DNA of 10,035 nt, taken from NCBI GenBank assembly GCA_002315285.1, contig DCGR01000039.1, positions 1-10,035 of the forward strand. Direction: 5' to 3'. The DNA is from Bacteroides sp. UBA1773. Its GTDB lineage: Bacteria > Bacteroidota > Bacteroidia > Bacteroidales > Bacteroidaceae. Under the pieces are notes generated by a model that saw only the letters and a program-made list of their open reading frames with translations, made no database searches and was not told the DNA's origin. This document shows positions 1 to 7,519 of this stretch, piece after piece. The first letter of the stretch is position 1. The number at the start of each line of letters is the position of its first letter. A program made the translations under genes and the position numbers.

Positions 1-112
1 AGCAAAATTACTAATAATCAATGAAATACACAATTTTTACGAGTTAAAAATACACGATAAATAGTTAAAAATTAACAACATAAACGCCATATCTCAGACC
101 ATGTAAAAGTAG

Positions 113-385
113 ATGATTTTGTTTCAAAAACTGTTACATCAAATTGAACAACCTACCCCAGATATGAAAGGTTCCATTAGTGATGGCTTTGGAGAAGAAT
201 CATGCCTGAAAGATTTCCCTGCCCGTGACAAGAAGACAATCCTTCATGTCCGTCGCCGTCGCTGGACAATGCCTGACGGAACAACAAAGTCCGTGGATTT
301 AGGCAAGAAGATCCAACTGAGACACCCTGGCACGCGATATTCGAAAGATTTCGCTCTTTTTCTAAAGAAGGCGGATGGACAATGA
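113..385 (+). CDS. ISAon1-type transposase N-terminal region protein (OrfA)
   Basis: A 90-residue basic protein, the small first ORF of ISAon1-like elements and presumably the DNA-binding part of the transposition machinery. Visible family marks are DFPARD followed by the arginine-rich strand HVRRRRW and the closing FALFLKK block. The ATG at 113 directly follows an in-frame TAG at 110-112, so it is the only available ATG-led start at this end. Family members that I recall are about 110-120 residues, so this copy is short at the N-terminus and may have lost sequence there. Its stop at 383-385 overlaps an ATG at 375 in another frame that opens the transposase ORF; this overlap looks like the native arrangement of the element. 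The protein itself has no internal lesion. Confidence 0.65.
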   Translation: MILFQKLLHQIEQPTPDMKGSISDGFGEESCLKDFPARDKKTILHVRRRRWTMPDGTTKSVDLGKKIQLRHPGTRYSKDFALFLKKADGQ

Positions 386-1251
386 GGTTGTCACTGCACG
401 TTCCATAGGTTACACCTACTATGATAAACAGCTCAACGTTTGCAAAGAGATACAAGGACACATTGAGTGATTTCGAGACGTGGAATCAGAAAGGGAGTGT
501 CACAATGGACTTGTCAGACTGTATGCGTGCTATAACAAGAGAGGCATTTCCAGAGTCGATAGCCATACGTGACTGTTTCCATGTCGTCAAGCGTGGTGGC
601 GAGGCATGTGAGGAGATACGACTTCGCCTGAAGAGGGATGCTGTCAAGAAGTTGAACAAGGAAAAAGTGAAATTCCGTAAACACCTCGAACGGCTTGCAG
701 CTCAAAGAAAGGCATACCGCGAAAGGATGAAGAACAAGCATGGTAATAAGTGGAGGAAGAGCAAGCGAGGCAGGAAGCCGCAAAGGCTCAACACCCGTTT
801 CGTCCCGTCCAGATTAGAAAACGGTGAGACTCTTGTCGAAGCACTTACACGCTGTAATAAACAGCTTACCATGAGCCGTGACAAATGGAGTAAGACGCAG
901 AAAACACGGACAAAGATACTGTTTGCACTCTATCCGAAACGGAAAGAGGCTTACAACCTCATAAACTCTCTCAGGGCCATCTTCCGCAACAAGAAGCTCA
1001 ACAAGGAAACTGCTAAGATAAAATTCGATGAGTGGTATGATAAGGTATCGGCCTGTACACTTCGTGAGGTTAAGTCTGTACGTGGCACTATTAAGTTTTA
1101 TGAGGATGAGATTCTAAATTACTTCATTGCTGGTCAAACTAACGCCTCATCAGAGTCACTCAACTCAAAGATAAAATGCTTCCGCGCCCAAGTAAAAGGT
1201 GTTTCCGATGTCCCATTCTTCATGTACCGTATAGCAACTGTTTTGGGCTAG
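375..1251 (+). pseudogene. ISAon1-type DDE transposase, frameshifted and internally deleted
   Basis: Remnant of the main transposase. The start at ATG 375 reads MDNEVVTARSIGYTYYDKQLN and then hits TGA at 468-470. The family-like sequence continues in the next frame as TFAKRYKDTLSDFETWNQ, so the frame changes by +1 within about 430-440. After WNQK (ending near 492) the protein jumps to VTMDLSDCM. From memory of the family, roughly 70-80 residues are missing there, including the LSIDE block with the first catalytic Asp. What remains is good: the MDLS Asp (codon 508-510), the DCFHVVK block, a long basic middle region, and the catalytic Glu in NASSESLNSKIK (codon 1153-1155). The C-terminus ends at a TAG that looks native. 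With one of three DDE residues gone, it should be inactive. The 421-1251 frame on its own could still give a truncated protein. Confidence 0.75.
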
Positions 1252-1434
1252 TTCCCCAGAGGCTTGTCCACAGGGTTTGTCGGATGCGCCACAAATAGTC
1301 GTTACAAAGAAAACAAAAACTCACAACTGTTAGGGCGGTTTGGGGACTTACACCCGTTAGAATACGTTCGTGCTGGGCGAACAAAAAAGCTGCAATTCGA
1401 TGATTAACATTGATTTGCAACCTAAACTTTGAAG

Positions 1435-1508
<74 letters not shown>

Positions 1509-1706
1509 ATCCAGCTTATAAAATTAACGCTGCGAAATTAAGTTTTTTTTTTGGAATGGACAACTTTTTCCGACTTTTTTAATCGTATTGTCCATCAATG
1601 TCTCTGAAAGTAACCATGCGGGAGTCTCATCTTATCAATACAATCAATCGCAGTGTTTTGCCCCTCAGTGCCTTGAACCAAGCATGTGAAAAGAGTCTTA
1701 TCGGAC

Positions 1707-2426
1707 TCACTCATCGTCGGGCTCCAATCGATTAATGTCGATGACACCCAGCTCGAGGGCGCGTGTGACCAGACGGGTGGCATTGACACCGCTTTGCTCC
1801 CCTTGAGGGAAAAGACGATCAATAAGGTCGTTTTGCCGCTTTTCAAGCGATTTTACTCCGAAAGGCATTCCTCGCAGGGATGCAATCATGTCTTTTGTAT
1901 AGCCCAATGCTAAATGACGGAGAAAACGTTCATCGTACTCATCAATATCGTAATTGATGAAGGCCTCCTGACTACGTTGCTCGGAAAGTATTGACTGGCG
2001 GAACCGGGCTACAATCTTTTCAAGAATAGGTTGATTAAACACCATACGCTTTCCCTGCATTACCGATTCGACATCGATAGCTGTAAGCAACTCACCCGTT
2101 TTCAAAATAATGCCATCCGCACCAGCATCGATCGCATCGACCCACAGACGTTCATTTAGAATTTCGCCAGTAAAGATAAGAACCCTTAAGGAAGGATAAG
2201 TATTTCGTAAACGAGCACAAATATCCACTCCAATAGTAGTGGAACCTCCTAATCCGAGGTCGAGCAACACTAAATCGGGTATTTCTCGCTCCAGCAAAGT
2301 CCAAAACTCAGCCTCCGTCATGGCTGTTCCTATCACTTCTGCATCGGGAATATCGTGACGAAAGATTTCCTCGGTTCCCTTCAACTCTAATTTTACATCT
2401 TCAACGATGATAACTTTATATTTCAT
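1707..2426 (-). CDS. Response regulator with receiver and C-terminal HTH-like domain
   Basis: Probable DNA-binding response regulator of 239 residues, partner of the kinase encoded immediately upstream. Residues 1-120 form a receiver domain: acidic pair E9-D10, phosphoacceptor D56 in VLLDLGLGG, T86 in IFTGE and K109 in ILKTGE. This spacing matches CheY almost exactly and supports the ATG at 2426 over the in-frame ATG at 2450, which would add eight residues. The C-terminal part (about 160-230) contains LALGYTKDMIASL and ATRLVTRALELG, resembling a diverged LuxR-type helix-turn-helix; Bacteroidales regulators of this kind carry a DUF-class C-terminus in my recollection. The start lies inside the end of the kinase gene (11-base overlap, kinase TAA at 2416-2418), implying translational coupling. 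The target genes cannot be read from the sequence. Confidence 0.9.
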   Translation of the reverse strand: MKYKVIIVEDVKLELKGTEEIFRHDIPDAEVIGTAMTEAEFWTLLEREIPDLVLLDLGLGGSTTIGVDICARLRNTYPSLRVLIFTGEILNERLWVDAIDAGADGIILKTGELLTAIDVESVMQGKRMVFNQPILEKIVARFRQSILSEQRSQEAFINYDIDEYDERFLRHLALGYTKDMIASLRGMPFGVKSLEKRQNDLIDRLFPQGEQSGVNATRLVTRALELGVIDINRLEPDDE

Positions 2427-5400
2427 GCCTTCTTTGTTTTTTCGGTTCATTAATGGATATGGGTAACGTAAACCACAATTTCATTCCTTCGTCAGTAGGC
2501 TCTGCATTGATGCGACAACCACGTCGGCCAGCATACTCGTCGTGTTCGCGTATGATCTGTCGGCACACCAGAAACTCAATGCCATGCAATTCGCCATCGG
2601 ACATGGCTTTGGTGCCAGCCAAATGAGGATAGAACAACTGGTTAAGCTCATCGGAAGAGCAATGCCTTCCATGATAAACGAATTCGAAACGTGCAAAATG
2701 AATGTCGCTGTCGAGGGCAATGCGAAAGGTGAGTCGGAGCTGCTTCCCCTGTAGTGAGTCAAGAGCCTCACTCAAGATGTTTTCGACAAGCAACTTGAAT
2801 AATACTTCATCGACACACACGCTGAGGTCCTGAGATTCGATGATAATTTGGGGTGTACATCCTCTTTTTGTGGACAAACGCTGTCCGGTACGTTCCACAT
2901 TGGCAACCAACTGAGAAGAGGGAACCGAGGAACGTCGGAACGTTGCCTCATCAAGTTGTCGGGTAGCGCAACGGCTAAGTATGTCAAACACTCCTCGATA
3001 ATACGTCACAAGCTCAGCCATATCGGTAACCCGTTGTTGAAGTTCGGCGTAATCCATATTGGAAGTGAGTGTAGAGGCTATCTGACTAATCTTGTTCGGA
3101 TAATAAATGGTTTCGTGCTTGATCGCCGACAAACAATTGTCGAGCACTAGATTCTGTACGTGGAGCCGATTGTCCTCGTAGGACATACGCTGTGAATCGT
3201 CAACCATGTGATCCAATCCGAGACGACGCATCCGATTGGCACGATAGGCTTTGACTGCGACCACTAACAGCCATAGCACCAGTGCTGACAGGCAAAGAAA
3301 AACCAACAACTGGCGAATCATTGACGAATGTTGGAGCTTGACACAGTAGGACTCTATGGATTTGTCGGCACTGATTTGCTTGAACAACACAGTATAAGCA
3401 TGATTGTTATACCGATAGGCTGGAATATTGGCCATAGCTAAAAAGGCCACGGAAGCCTCATTGCGCACATCGAGTAGGGCATAATAATCTACATAATAAC
3501 CTTTTTGCCACCAACTCAACTCTGCTGCTTCACCCTCATCGGCCAAACGTAACTTCTGATGTTCCTCAGGATAATGAACCGTGAGATACTGGTTAAGGCA
3601 CGTGAGTGCACTGTCAGCACAAAGCAATGCTTCGGCATGACTGCCCGACACGTTGTTGGCATACACTAACTCTGCATAGTGATTGGCCTGGGCGAGCAAC
3701 GTGTCGGTAGGCACAACTGGACTATCAACAATGGGGCGCTCGGTACAAGAGGAAAGGAAAAGCGCAAGTGACATGACAATGCTGAGTACTCCCTTGGGCA
3801 AACGGAACATGAAGCGACTACCTTTTCCTACCGTACTCTCCACCTTGAAATCGCAAACACGGAATATGGGATTTGTCTTACGATATTTCTCGATGATACC
3901 CTTACAATTCATGATGCCAAAGCCATGCTCCCCCTCATAGACCTTTTGAGAGAGAATACGGTTCACATCCTCAGGTGTGAGACCCTTACCGGTATCGGCT
4001 ACAGTGATTGTCACACTATCGCCGTCTGAACATGCGTTCAAACTGACAGTTCCACCCGGAAGGGTAAACTTTCGGGCGTTATCGATAAGCGTATTAATCA
4101 TAAATAGGGTGAGTGCTTTGTCGGCTTTCACCACAGCGTCAGTAGTATCTACCTGGAGCGTAAGGCTTCTCGCCTCGAATGTTTTCCTGCTTTTCCGTAC
4201 GATATCAAAAAGTTCACAAACGGTAAAGTTCTCCACATTCAGGCTGACCTGTCCCTGCCTCATCTTGATCCACAACGAAAGGACATCGTTATACTCATTG
4301 ATACAGGCAAGCAACTCCGTCATGTATTGCAGACGTTCTTTCATGAGTGTTGCTGACCTGTTGTTATGGGACTGATGAAATCGGTTGAGCTCACTTACAA
4401 GACGGTCGATAAAAGGAACCATGCTTGTGACTATTGAAACACACGTCTTTCGAAGAAGATTTTGCCGCTTACTCTCTGCAAGATGTGAGCAGCGTATGTA
4501 CTGCTCTTTGGATAGCTGTTCCTGACGTACGCCTTGATAGGCATGTATGTGGCGATTTACCCAAAGAAACAATAGAAACAACAGTAGCAACCCTCCTATG
4601 GAACAGGCATAAAGCACATCGAGATGCTGAGATGATGCTTGCAGAGCGGCATATCGGCTTTCAAGCTCCTTGTCCTGACGGGTATAATCAAGAATGTCGA
4701 GATAATGATTTCGATTGGCATCCGATTCCGCTTTCTGCCCCAACAGAGCGTAAGTCACACTCAATTGTTCACGAATCCGAGCCACACTTTCAGGTACCTT
4801 CAGTTCCGCATCGCGTCCCAAATACTGGAGGGCAATGTAAAGGTTCTTCAATGCCTCGTTGTAGTCGCCCAATTCGTTGTTGCACTCCGCAAGAGTACGG
4901 TAAGAGCCGGCGGTCTGATAATCATCACCAAACTTCGTGAACAGTTGGATGGCTCGATGGGCATAATGAGACACAAGGTCAGAACTGTCAAGATGATCAG
5001 GATTCAGAAAACACATCATTTCCAGCCGTTCGTCAAGCAGAATACTATAAGATGCAGACGTTTTCAGCAAGTCGGCAAGTGCTTGGGAAGCATTGGCTTC
5101 AAAATACATAAAACCTCCGCGTTGTGCCAACAACAAACACTCGACAAGATAATCGAACTCTTTGAGAATTACCTGCCGCTGGGTTGGCGCTTGGCACAAA
5201 CCGCCTGACCCCAGCATGTAATCGTAATAAAGCCACTGTGCGGTATCGGCAGCCACTACCTCATTGACTGTAACCTGATTCATGGCCTCCATGGCCTTGT
5301 CGGTTTGTTGCAAATAGTAATAATAAACAGCTGAGGTTATGAAGAAATCAGAACATGCAAAACGAAAGCGCGAGGTATGAATGCCATCCAACGATTCCAT

Positions 5401-5784
5401 CCGACGAAGAGCAATCGTACGGTAATCGTAAAACTCCTTATTCGAAGAGGTACGCTGGCATATTTTCATCATGCCCACGTCTGCGATAAGATATTCAACA
5501 GGATCGGCCGAAAGACTATATACCTTGTCATAATATTCGACCGCCAAATCGAAATCCATGTTGATAAAAGCCGAAGCGGCCAAGTTGTTGCAAGCTTGGG
5601 CTGACTTCCCATCGCTCAGTAAAAGAGCCTTACGGGCAACATCCTCTGAAGCAGAATTATTCTTGTAACGCAATGCATACGATTGTGCATTCAGTATGGC
5701 TACATCGGATGTTTCGGCGACAGGTTCACAAGCCGCACACAACAACAATATAACAAAACCGATGATGGGAATAAACTGCTTCAA
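2416..5784 (-). CDS. Tandem-fused TPR sensor histidine kinase (two kinase-like modules)
   Basis: Membrane sensor of 1122 residues. Order: signal peptide ending near C19 (imperfect lipobox CAAC); helical TPR-like region, about 30-385, presumably periplasmic; membrane helix about 391-409; a DHp-like helical region without a usable His (TCVSIVTSMVP, with S454 where His would be); an intact ATPase domain with N-box IDNARKF (N569), G1 DTGKG (597-601), G2 GEHGFGI (618-624) and G3 GKGSRF. Then a second hydrophobic, lipoprotein-signal-like segment (about 666-680, LSSC at 677-680), a roughly 140-residue loop, a second helix (about 823-844) followed by basic KAYRANRMRR, and a DHp-like segment with H890-E891 and P896. 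A final degraded ATPase-like domain lacks DxGxG. Basic residues place both kinase parts in the cytoplasm. The start is TTG at 5782-5784: the frame is open further upstream to TAA at 5851-5853 but has no ATG, and the signal peptide begins here. I recall Prevotella proteins annotated DUF5112/DUF5113 with this look; not verified. The ligand is unknown. Confidence 0.87.
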   Translation of the reverse strand: MKQFIPIIGFVILLLCAACEPVAETSDVAILNAQSYALRYKNNSASEDVARKALLLSDGKSAQACNNLAASAFINMDFDLAVEYYDKVYSLSADPVEYLIADVGMMKICQRTSSNKEFYDYRTIALRRMESLDGIHTSRFRFACSDFFITSAVYYYYLQQTDKAMEAMNQVTVNEVVAADTAQWLYYDYMLGSGGLCQAPTQRQVILKEFDYLVECLLLAQRGGFMYFEANASQALADLLKTSASYSILLDERLEMMCFLNPDHLDSSDLVSHYAHRAIQLFTKFGDDYQTAGSYRTLAECNNELGDYNEALKNLYIALQYLGRDAELKVPESVARIREQLSVTYALLGQKAESDANRNHYLDILDYTRQDKELESRYAALQASSQHLDVLYACSIGGLLLLFLLFLWVNRHIHAYQGVRQEQLSKEQYIRCSHLAESKRQNLLRKTCVSIVTSMVPFIDRLVSELNRFHQSHNNRSATLMKERLQYMTELLACINEYNDVLSLWIKMRQGQVSLNVENFTVCELFDIVRKSRKTFEARSLTLQVDTTDAVVKADKALTLFMINTLIDNARKFTLPGGTVSLNACSDGDSVTITVADTGKGLTPEDVNRILSQKVYEGEHGFGIMNCKGIIEKYRKTNPIFRVCDFKVESTVGKGSRFMFRLPKGVLSIVMSLALFLSSCTERPIVDSPVVPTDTLLAQANHYAELVYANNVSGSHAEALLCADSALTCLNQYLTVHYPEEHQKLRLADEGEAAELSWWQKGYYVDYYALLDVRNEASVAFLAMANIPAYRYNNHAYTVLFKQISADKSIESYCVKLQHSSMIRQLLVFLCLSALVLWLLVVAVKAYRANRMRRLGLDHMVDDSQRMSYEDNRLHVQNLVLDNCLSAIKHETIYYPNKISQIASTLTSNMDYAELQQRVTDMAELVTYYRGVFDILSRCATRQLDEATFRRSSVPSSQLVANVERTGQRLSTKRGCTPQIIIESQDLSVCVDEVLFKLLVENILSEALDSLQGKQLRLTFRIALDSDIHFARFEFVYHGRHCSSDELNQLFYPHLAGTKAMSDGELHGIEFLVCRQIIREHDEYAGRRGCRINAEPTDEGMKLWFTLPISINEPKKQRRHEI

Positions 5785-5797
5785 TTGAAAATTGATA

Positions 5798-5829
5798 AAA
5801 GGCCACCATTCAAAAAAATGATGACCTTT
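5798..5829 (-). terminator. Probable intrinsic terminator or attenuator hairpin
   Basis: On the minus strand a 13-base stem forms between 5817-5829 and 5798-5810, continuous when two G-U pairs are allowed, with a loop of about six bases. It is followed by the T-rich run CTTTTATCAATTTT. The two off-pairs would be A-C mismatches if read from the plus strand, which argues that the hairpin works in minus-strand RNA. It sits 21 bases after the stop of the histone H1-like gene and 13 bases before the kinase start. It could therefore end the histone transcript, or act as an attenuator or ribosome-site fold in the kinase leader. Confidence 0.6.
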
Positions 5830-5850
5830 ATTAAAAATAATTACCTTAAA

Positions 5851-6024
5851 TTACTTTGCAGCTTCTAATGATAATTTGCGGAACTGCTTGCAAGCTTTTT
5901 CAAGTTCCAAGGATGCCTTGCGTGCACGTGTACCTGCAGCCTTGTTATTCTTCTCAGCCTGAGCCTTTGCGTCTTTCTCCCATGCGGCTGCTAATTCAAC
6001 CATCTGAGCAATAATTTCGTTCAT
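5851..6024 (-). CDS. Histone H1-like (Hc1-like) small DNA-binding protein
   Basis: A 57-residue protein, ATG at 6022-6024 and TAA at 5851-5853. It is almost entirely helical and rich in Ala, Lys and Glu. The central block NNKAAGTRARKASLELEK and the following KQFRKLSLEAAK match, from memory, the histone H1-like proteins found throughout Bacteroidota and related to chlamydial Hc1. The expected role is nucleoid association, binding and compacting DNA without sequence preference. Only the compact core is present; the long lysine-rich tail of some bacterial H1 proteins is absent, which is usual for this short form. It stands alone between a broken sialidase gene and the kinase operon, with a probable terminator after it. 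A weak TTATTTTG on the minus strand at 6064-6071 differs from a Bacteroidota -7 box at one base, and no -33 element is seen. Confidence 0.88.
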   Translation of the reverse strand: MNEIIAQMVELAAAWEKDAKAQAEKNNKAAGTRARKASLELEKACKQFRKLSLEAAK

Positions 6025-6152
6025 GTTTTTTAAATATTTTATCAGTTAATATGTTTTTCTTCCCAAAATAAAGGTTTATTTTTTATATATTACGTATGCA
6101 TACTGCATATTTAACATTTTTTATGTTTTTTCACCTTGTGTGGAATTTTATC

Positions 6153-7322
6153 CTACTTGTGAATCTGTAGGAACCAGAGCGAGTTGTCGCTGCCGTATTG
6201 TTCGCAGCCGACGGGTTGCATCCATTCCGCCCCAATAAGGAATACGCTGCCTTCGCCTGAACTGATGGTCTCGAAATTGCCCATGCGAGCTCCCAACTCG
6301 GGAAGGAGAGGAAACTCGGTGTCGGCAATGAGACAACCTTTTGTCACATCGAAACGGGCCGAATAAATGGGTGCACGGTTGCGAAACACATGATTATTTG
6401 CACCATTCTCGCGGGTGTAGGAAAGATATAGACGGTCGCCCAGATTGATCCAGTGCTGCTGGGTGTTCTTGTTGCCTATGGGTGATCCATCTTCCCAACA
6501 CCAAATTGTGGGTGGGACAAACTCCAATCCGTCATTGCTTTGGCAGAACATGCCTTTCTCATCGGAGCGTATGGTGAGATAGAATTTGCCTTGGAAACGA
6601 GTGAGCACCGGCTCGAGGAGTCCACGATTGAGTTCCGGGCAGTCGATAGGAACACCGGCTTTCACAATTTCAAGTCCTTGGTTGGTGAAACGATATCTGA
6701 CACACACAATCTTGTATGTAGTGATGTTGTCGGGAGTGGCATAATAGAATGGGACGATGATGTCGCCGTTGACGAGTTCTACAGGGTCGCCATAAGGTGA
6801 TGCTGCTGCAAATGGAAAGGGGAAGGGAAGTCGCTGGAGTGAGGAAAACTCTCCTTTCTGTATGTCAACATTGGTTTAGTAAGGTGTCCGGAAGGGTTTT
6901 CCGTTGGCCATTTGCTTGTAAGGGGCTTTGTCGTCCTCATAAACAAAGGTCCCACCGAGGGCATACCATTTTGAATGTTTGCGTGAGTAGCGGGGTACCA
7001 CGTTGTGGACGATGCGGAAATGGCCATCGCATGTGTCCGACAAGGTGATGCTTTGCTTGGGAGTGCTCCAAGTTTTTCCGTTATCGTGCGAGAGGGTGAC
7101 ATATGGGCCATAGAACACATCGCTCCCAGTAAGCAACAAGTGTGTATAGGTGAGCAGGATGGTACCTTGCCAGTCGGTTGCAACACATGGCAGTACTTTG
7201 CACATTTTCCCATCGAAACCAGAGAATAGGCGGGTGCGCGTGAACTCAAAGCCTGGTGCCTGACTACAAACGTGGCAGGTGAATGTCAGGATGACAAAAA
7301 TGATTGAACAGAATTTCTTCAT
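6153..7322 (-). pseudogene. Exported sialidase-superfamily protein, interrupted by in-frame TAA
   Basis: One frame runs from ATG 7320-7322 to TAG 6153-6155 (389 codons), interrupted only by TAA at 6876-6878 (codon 149). Sequence on both sides belongs to one protein: before the stop GKPFRTPY, after it TNVDIQKGEFSS and then SPYGDPVELVNGDIIVPFYY. Residues 1-20 are a signal peptide (MKKF, hydrophobic run, then CSQAPG). A textbook Asp-box, S78-x-D80-x-G82-x-T84-W85, marks a sialidase-type beta-propeller. The C-terminal half carries blocks I associate with exo-alpha-sialidase-like proteins: LTIRSDE, NTQQHW, LSYTREN, HVFRNRAPI, and the final EQYGSDNSLWF. The substrate cannot be stated; sialic acid is only one option in this superfamily. 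The next ATG after the stop (6707) falls inside a beta-strand region and is unlikely to be a real start. It lies 197 bases downstream of the GHL10 gene on the same strand and may share its transcript. Confidence 0.85.
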
Positions 7323-7339
7323 ATCTTCAGTTGCCAGTT

Positions 7340-7457
7340 ACTAGTGGTCAGTAAAACCTAAAAGCAGTTTGCTGAATCCTCTTAATCTGCTATAAGCAAC
7401 ATTGTTACAAGATTGCTATTGTCAACTTTTAGATTTTACAGACTACTAGTTATCAGT
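7340..7457. repeat. Imperfect 13-base repeat pair in the intergenic spacer
   Basis: The spacer between the two glycan-enzyme genes contains ACTAGTGGTCAGT at 7340-7352 and ACTAGTTATCAGT at 7445-7457, the same 13-mer with two differences. Both are flanked by similar CCAG/CAGTT words. The core ACTAGT is self-complementary, so the copies can also pair with each other in RNA. This may be a remnant of a dispersed intergenic repeat or chance in AT-rich sequence. Nothing else is recognised in 7323-7519. Confidence 0.35.
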
Positions 7458-7519
7458 TTCCAGTCTTCAAGTATTGGTTTGCCAACTCACTTCCTACTGA
7501 GAAAGGCAGGGAAAGAAGA

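Larger units (their letters stand above)
113..1251 (+). mobile_element. Degenerate ISAon1-like insertion sequence (core only)
   Basis: Two consecutive reading frames with the organisation of ISAon1-type elements: a short OrfA carrying an HVRRRRW motif, then a DDE transposase ORF ending in the NASSESLNSKIK block. The outer limits given are only the coding limits. No terminal inverted repeats or target-site duplication could be found, so the true element probably reaches further left, perhaps beyond the window, and to the right into 1252-1430. The second ORF is broken, so the copy is not expected to move by itself. The family name comes from recognition of the protein motifs and was not checked by alignment. 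Confidence 0.7.

Noticed and set aside
1366..1382. GTTCG-loop-CGAAC hairpin followed by AAAAAA
   Set aside because: A five-base stem with no T tract on the relevant side of either strand; too weak to call.
1557..1594. TGGACAA / TTGTCCA inverted repeat near a run of ten T as a terminator of the regulator gene
   Set aside because: The loop is 24 bases, and in minus-strand RNA the hairpin is followed by A residues, not U; it does not fit an intrinsic terminator.
1595..1706. Small minus-strand open frame overlapping the end of the regulator gene
   Set aside because: No recognisable protein features, no promoter, and it largely overlaps the regulator in another frame.
3977..5208. Long plus-strand open frames (132, 168 and 189 codons) opposite the kinase gene
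   Set aside because: They mirror a strongly supported protein with ordered kinase motifs; no recognisable domains or promoters on the plus strand.
6094..6103. GTATGCATAC palindrome upstream of the histone H1-like gene as an operator
   Set aside because: Perfect but only ten bases, in AT-rich sequence, with no second copy and no matching known operator.
6153..6707. A separate 184-residue gene starting at ATG 6707
   Set aside because: The same frame continues upstream to the TAA at 6876 with sialidase-like sequence, so this is the rear part of one broken gene, not a gene of its own.
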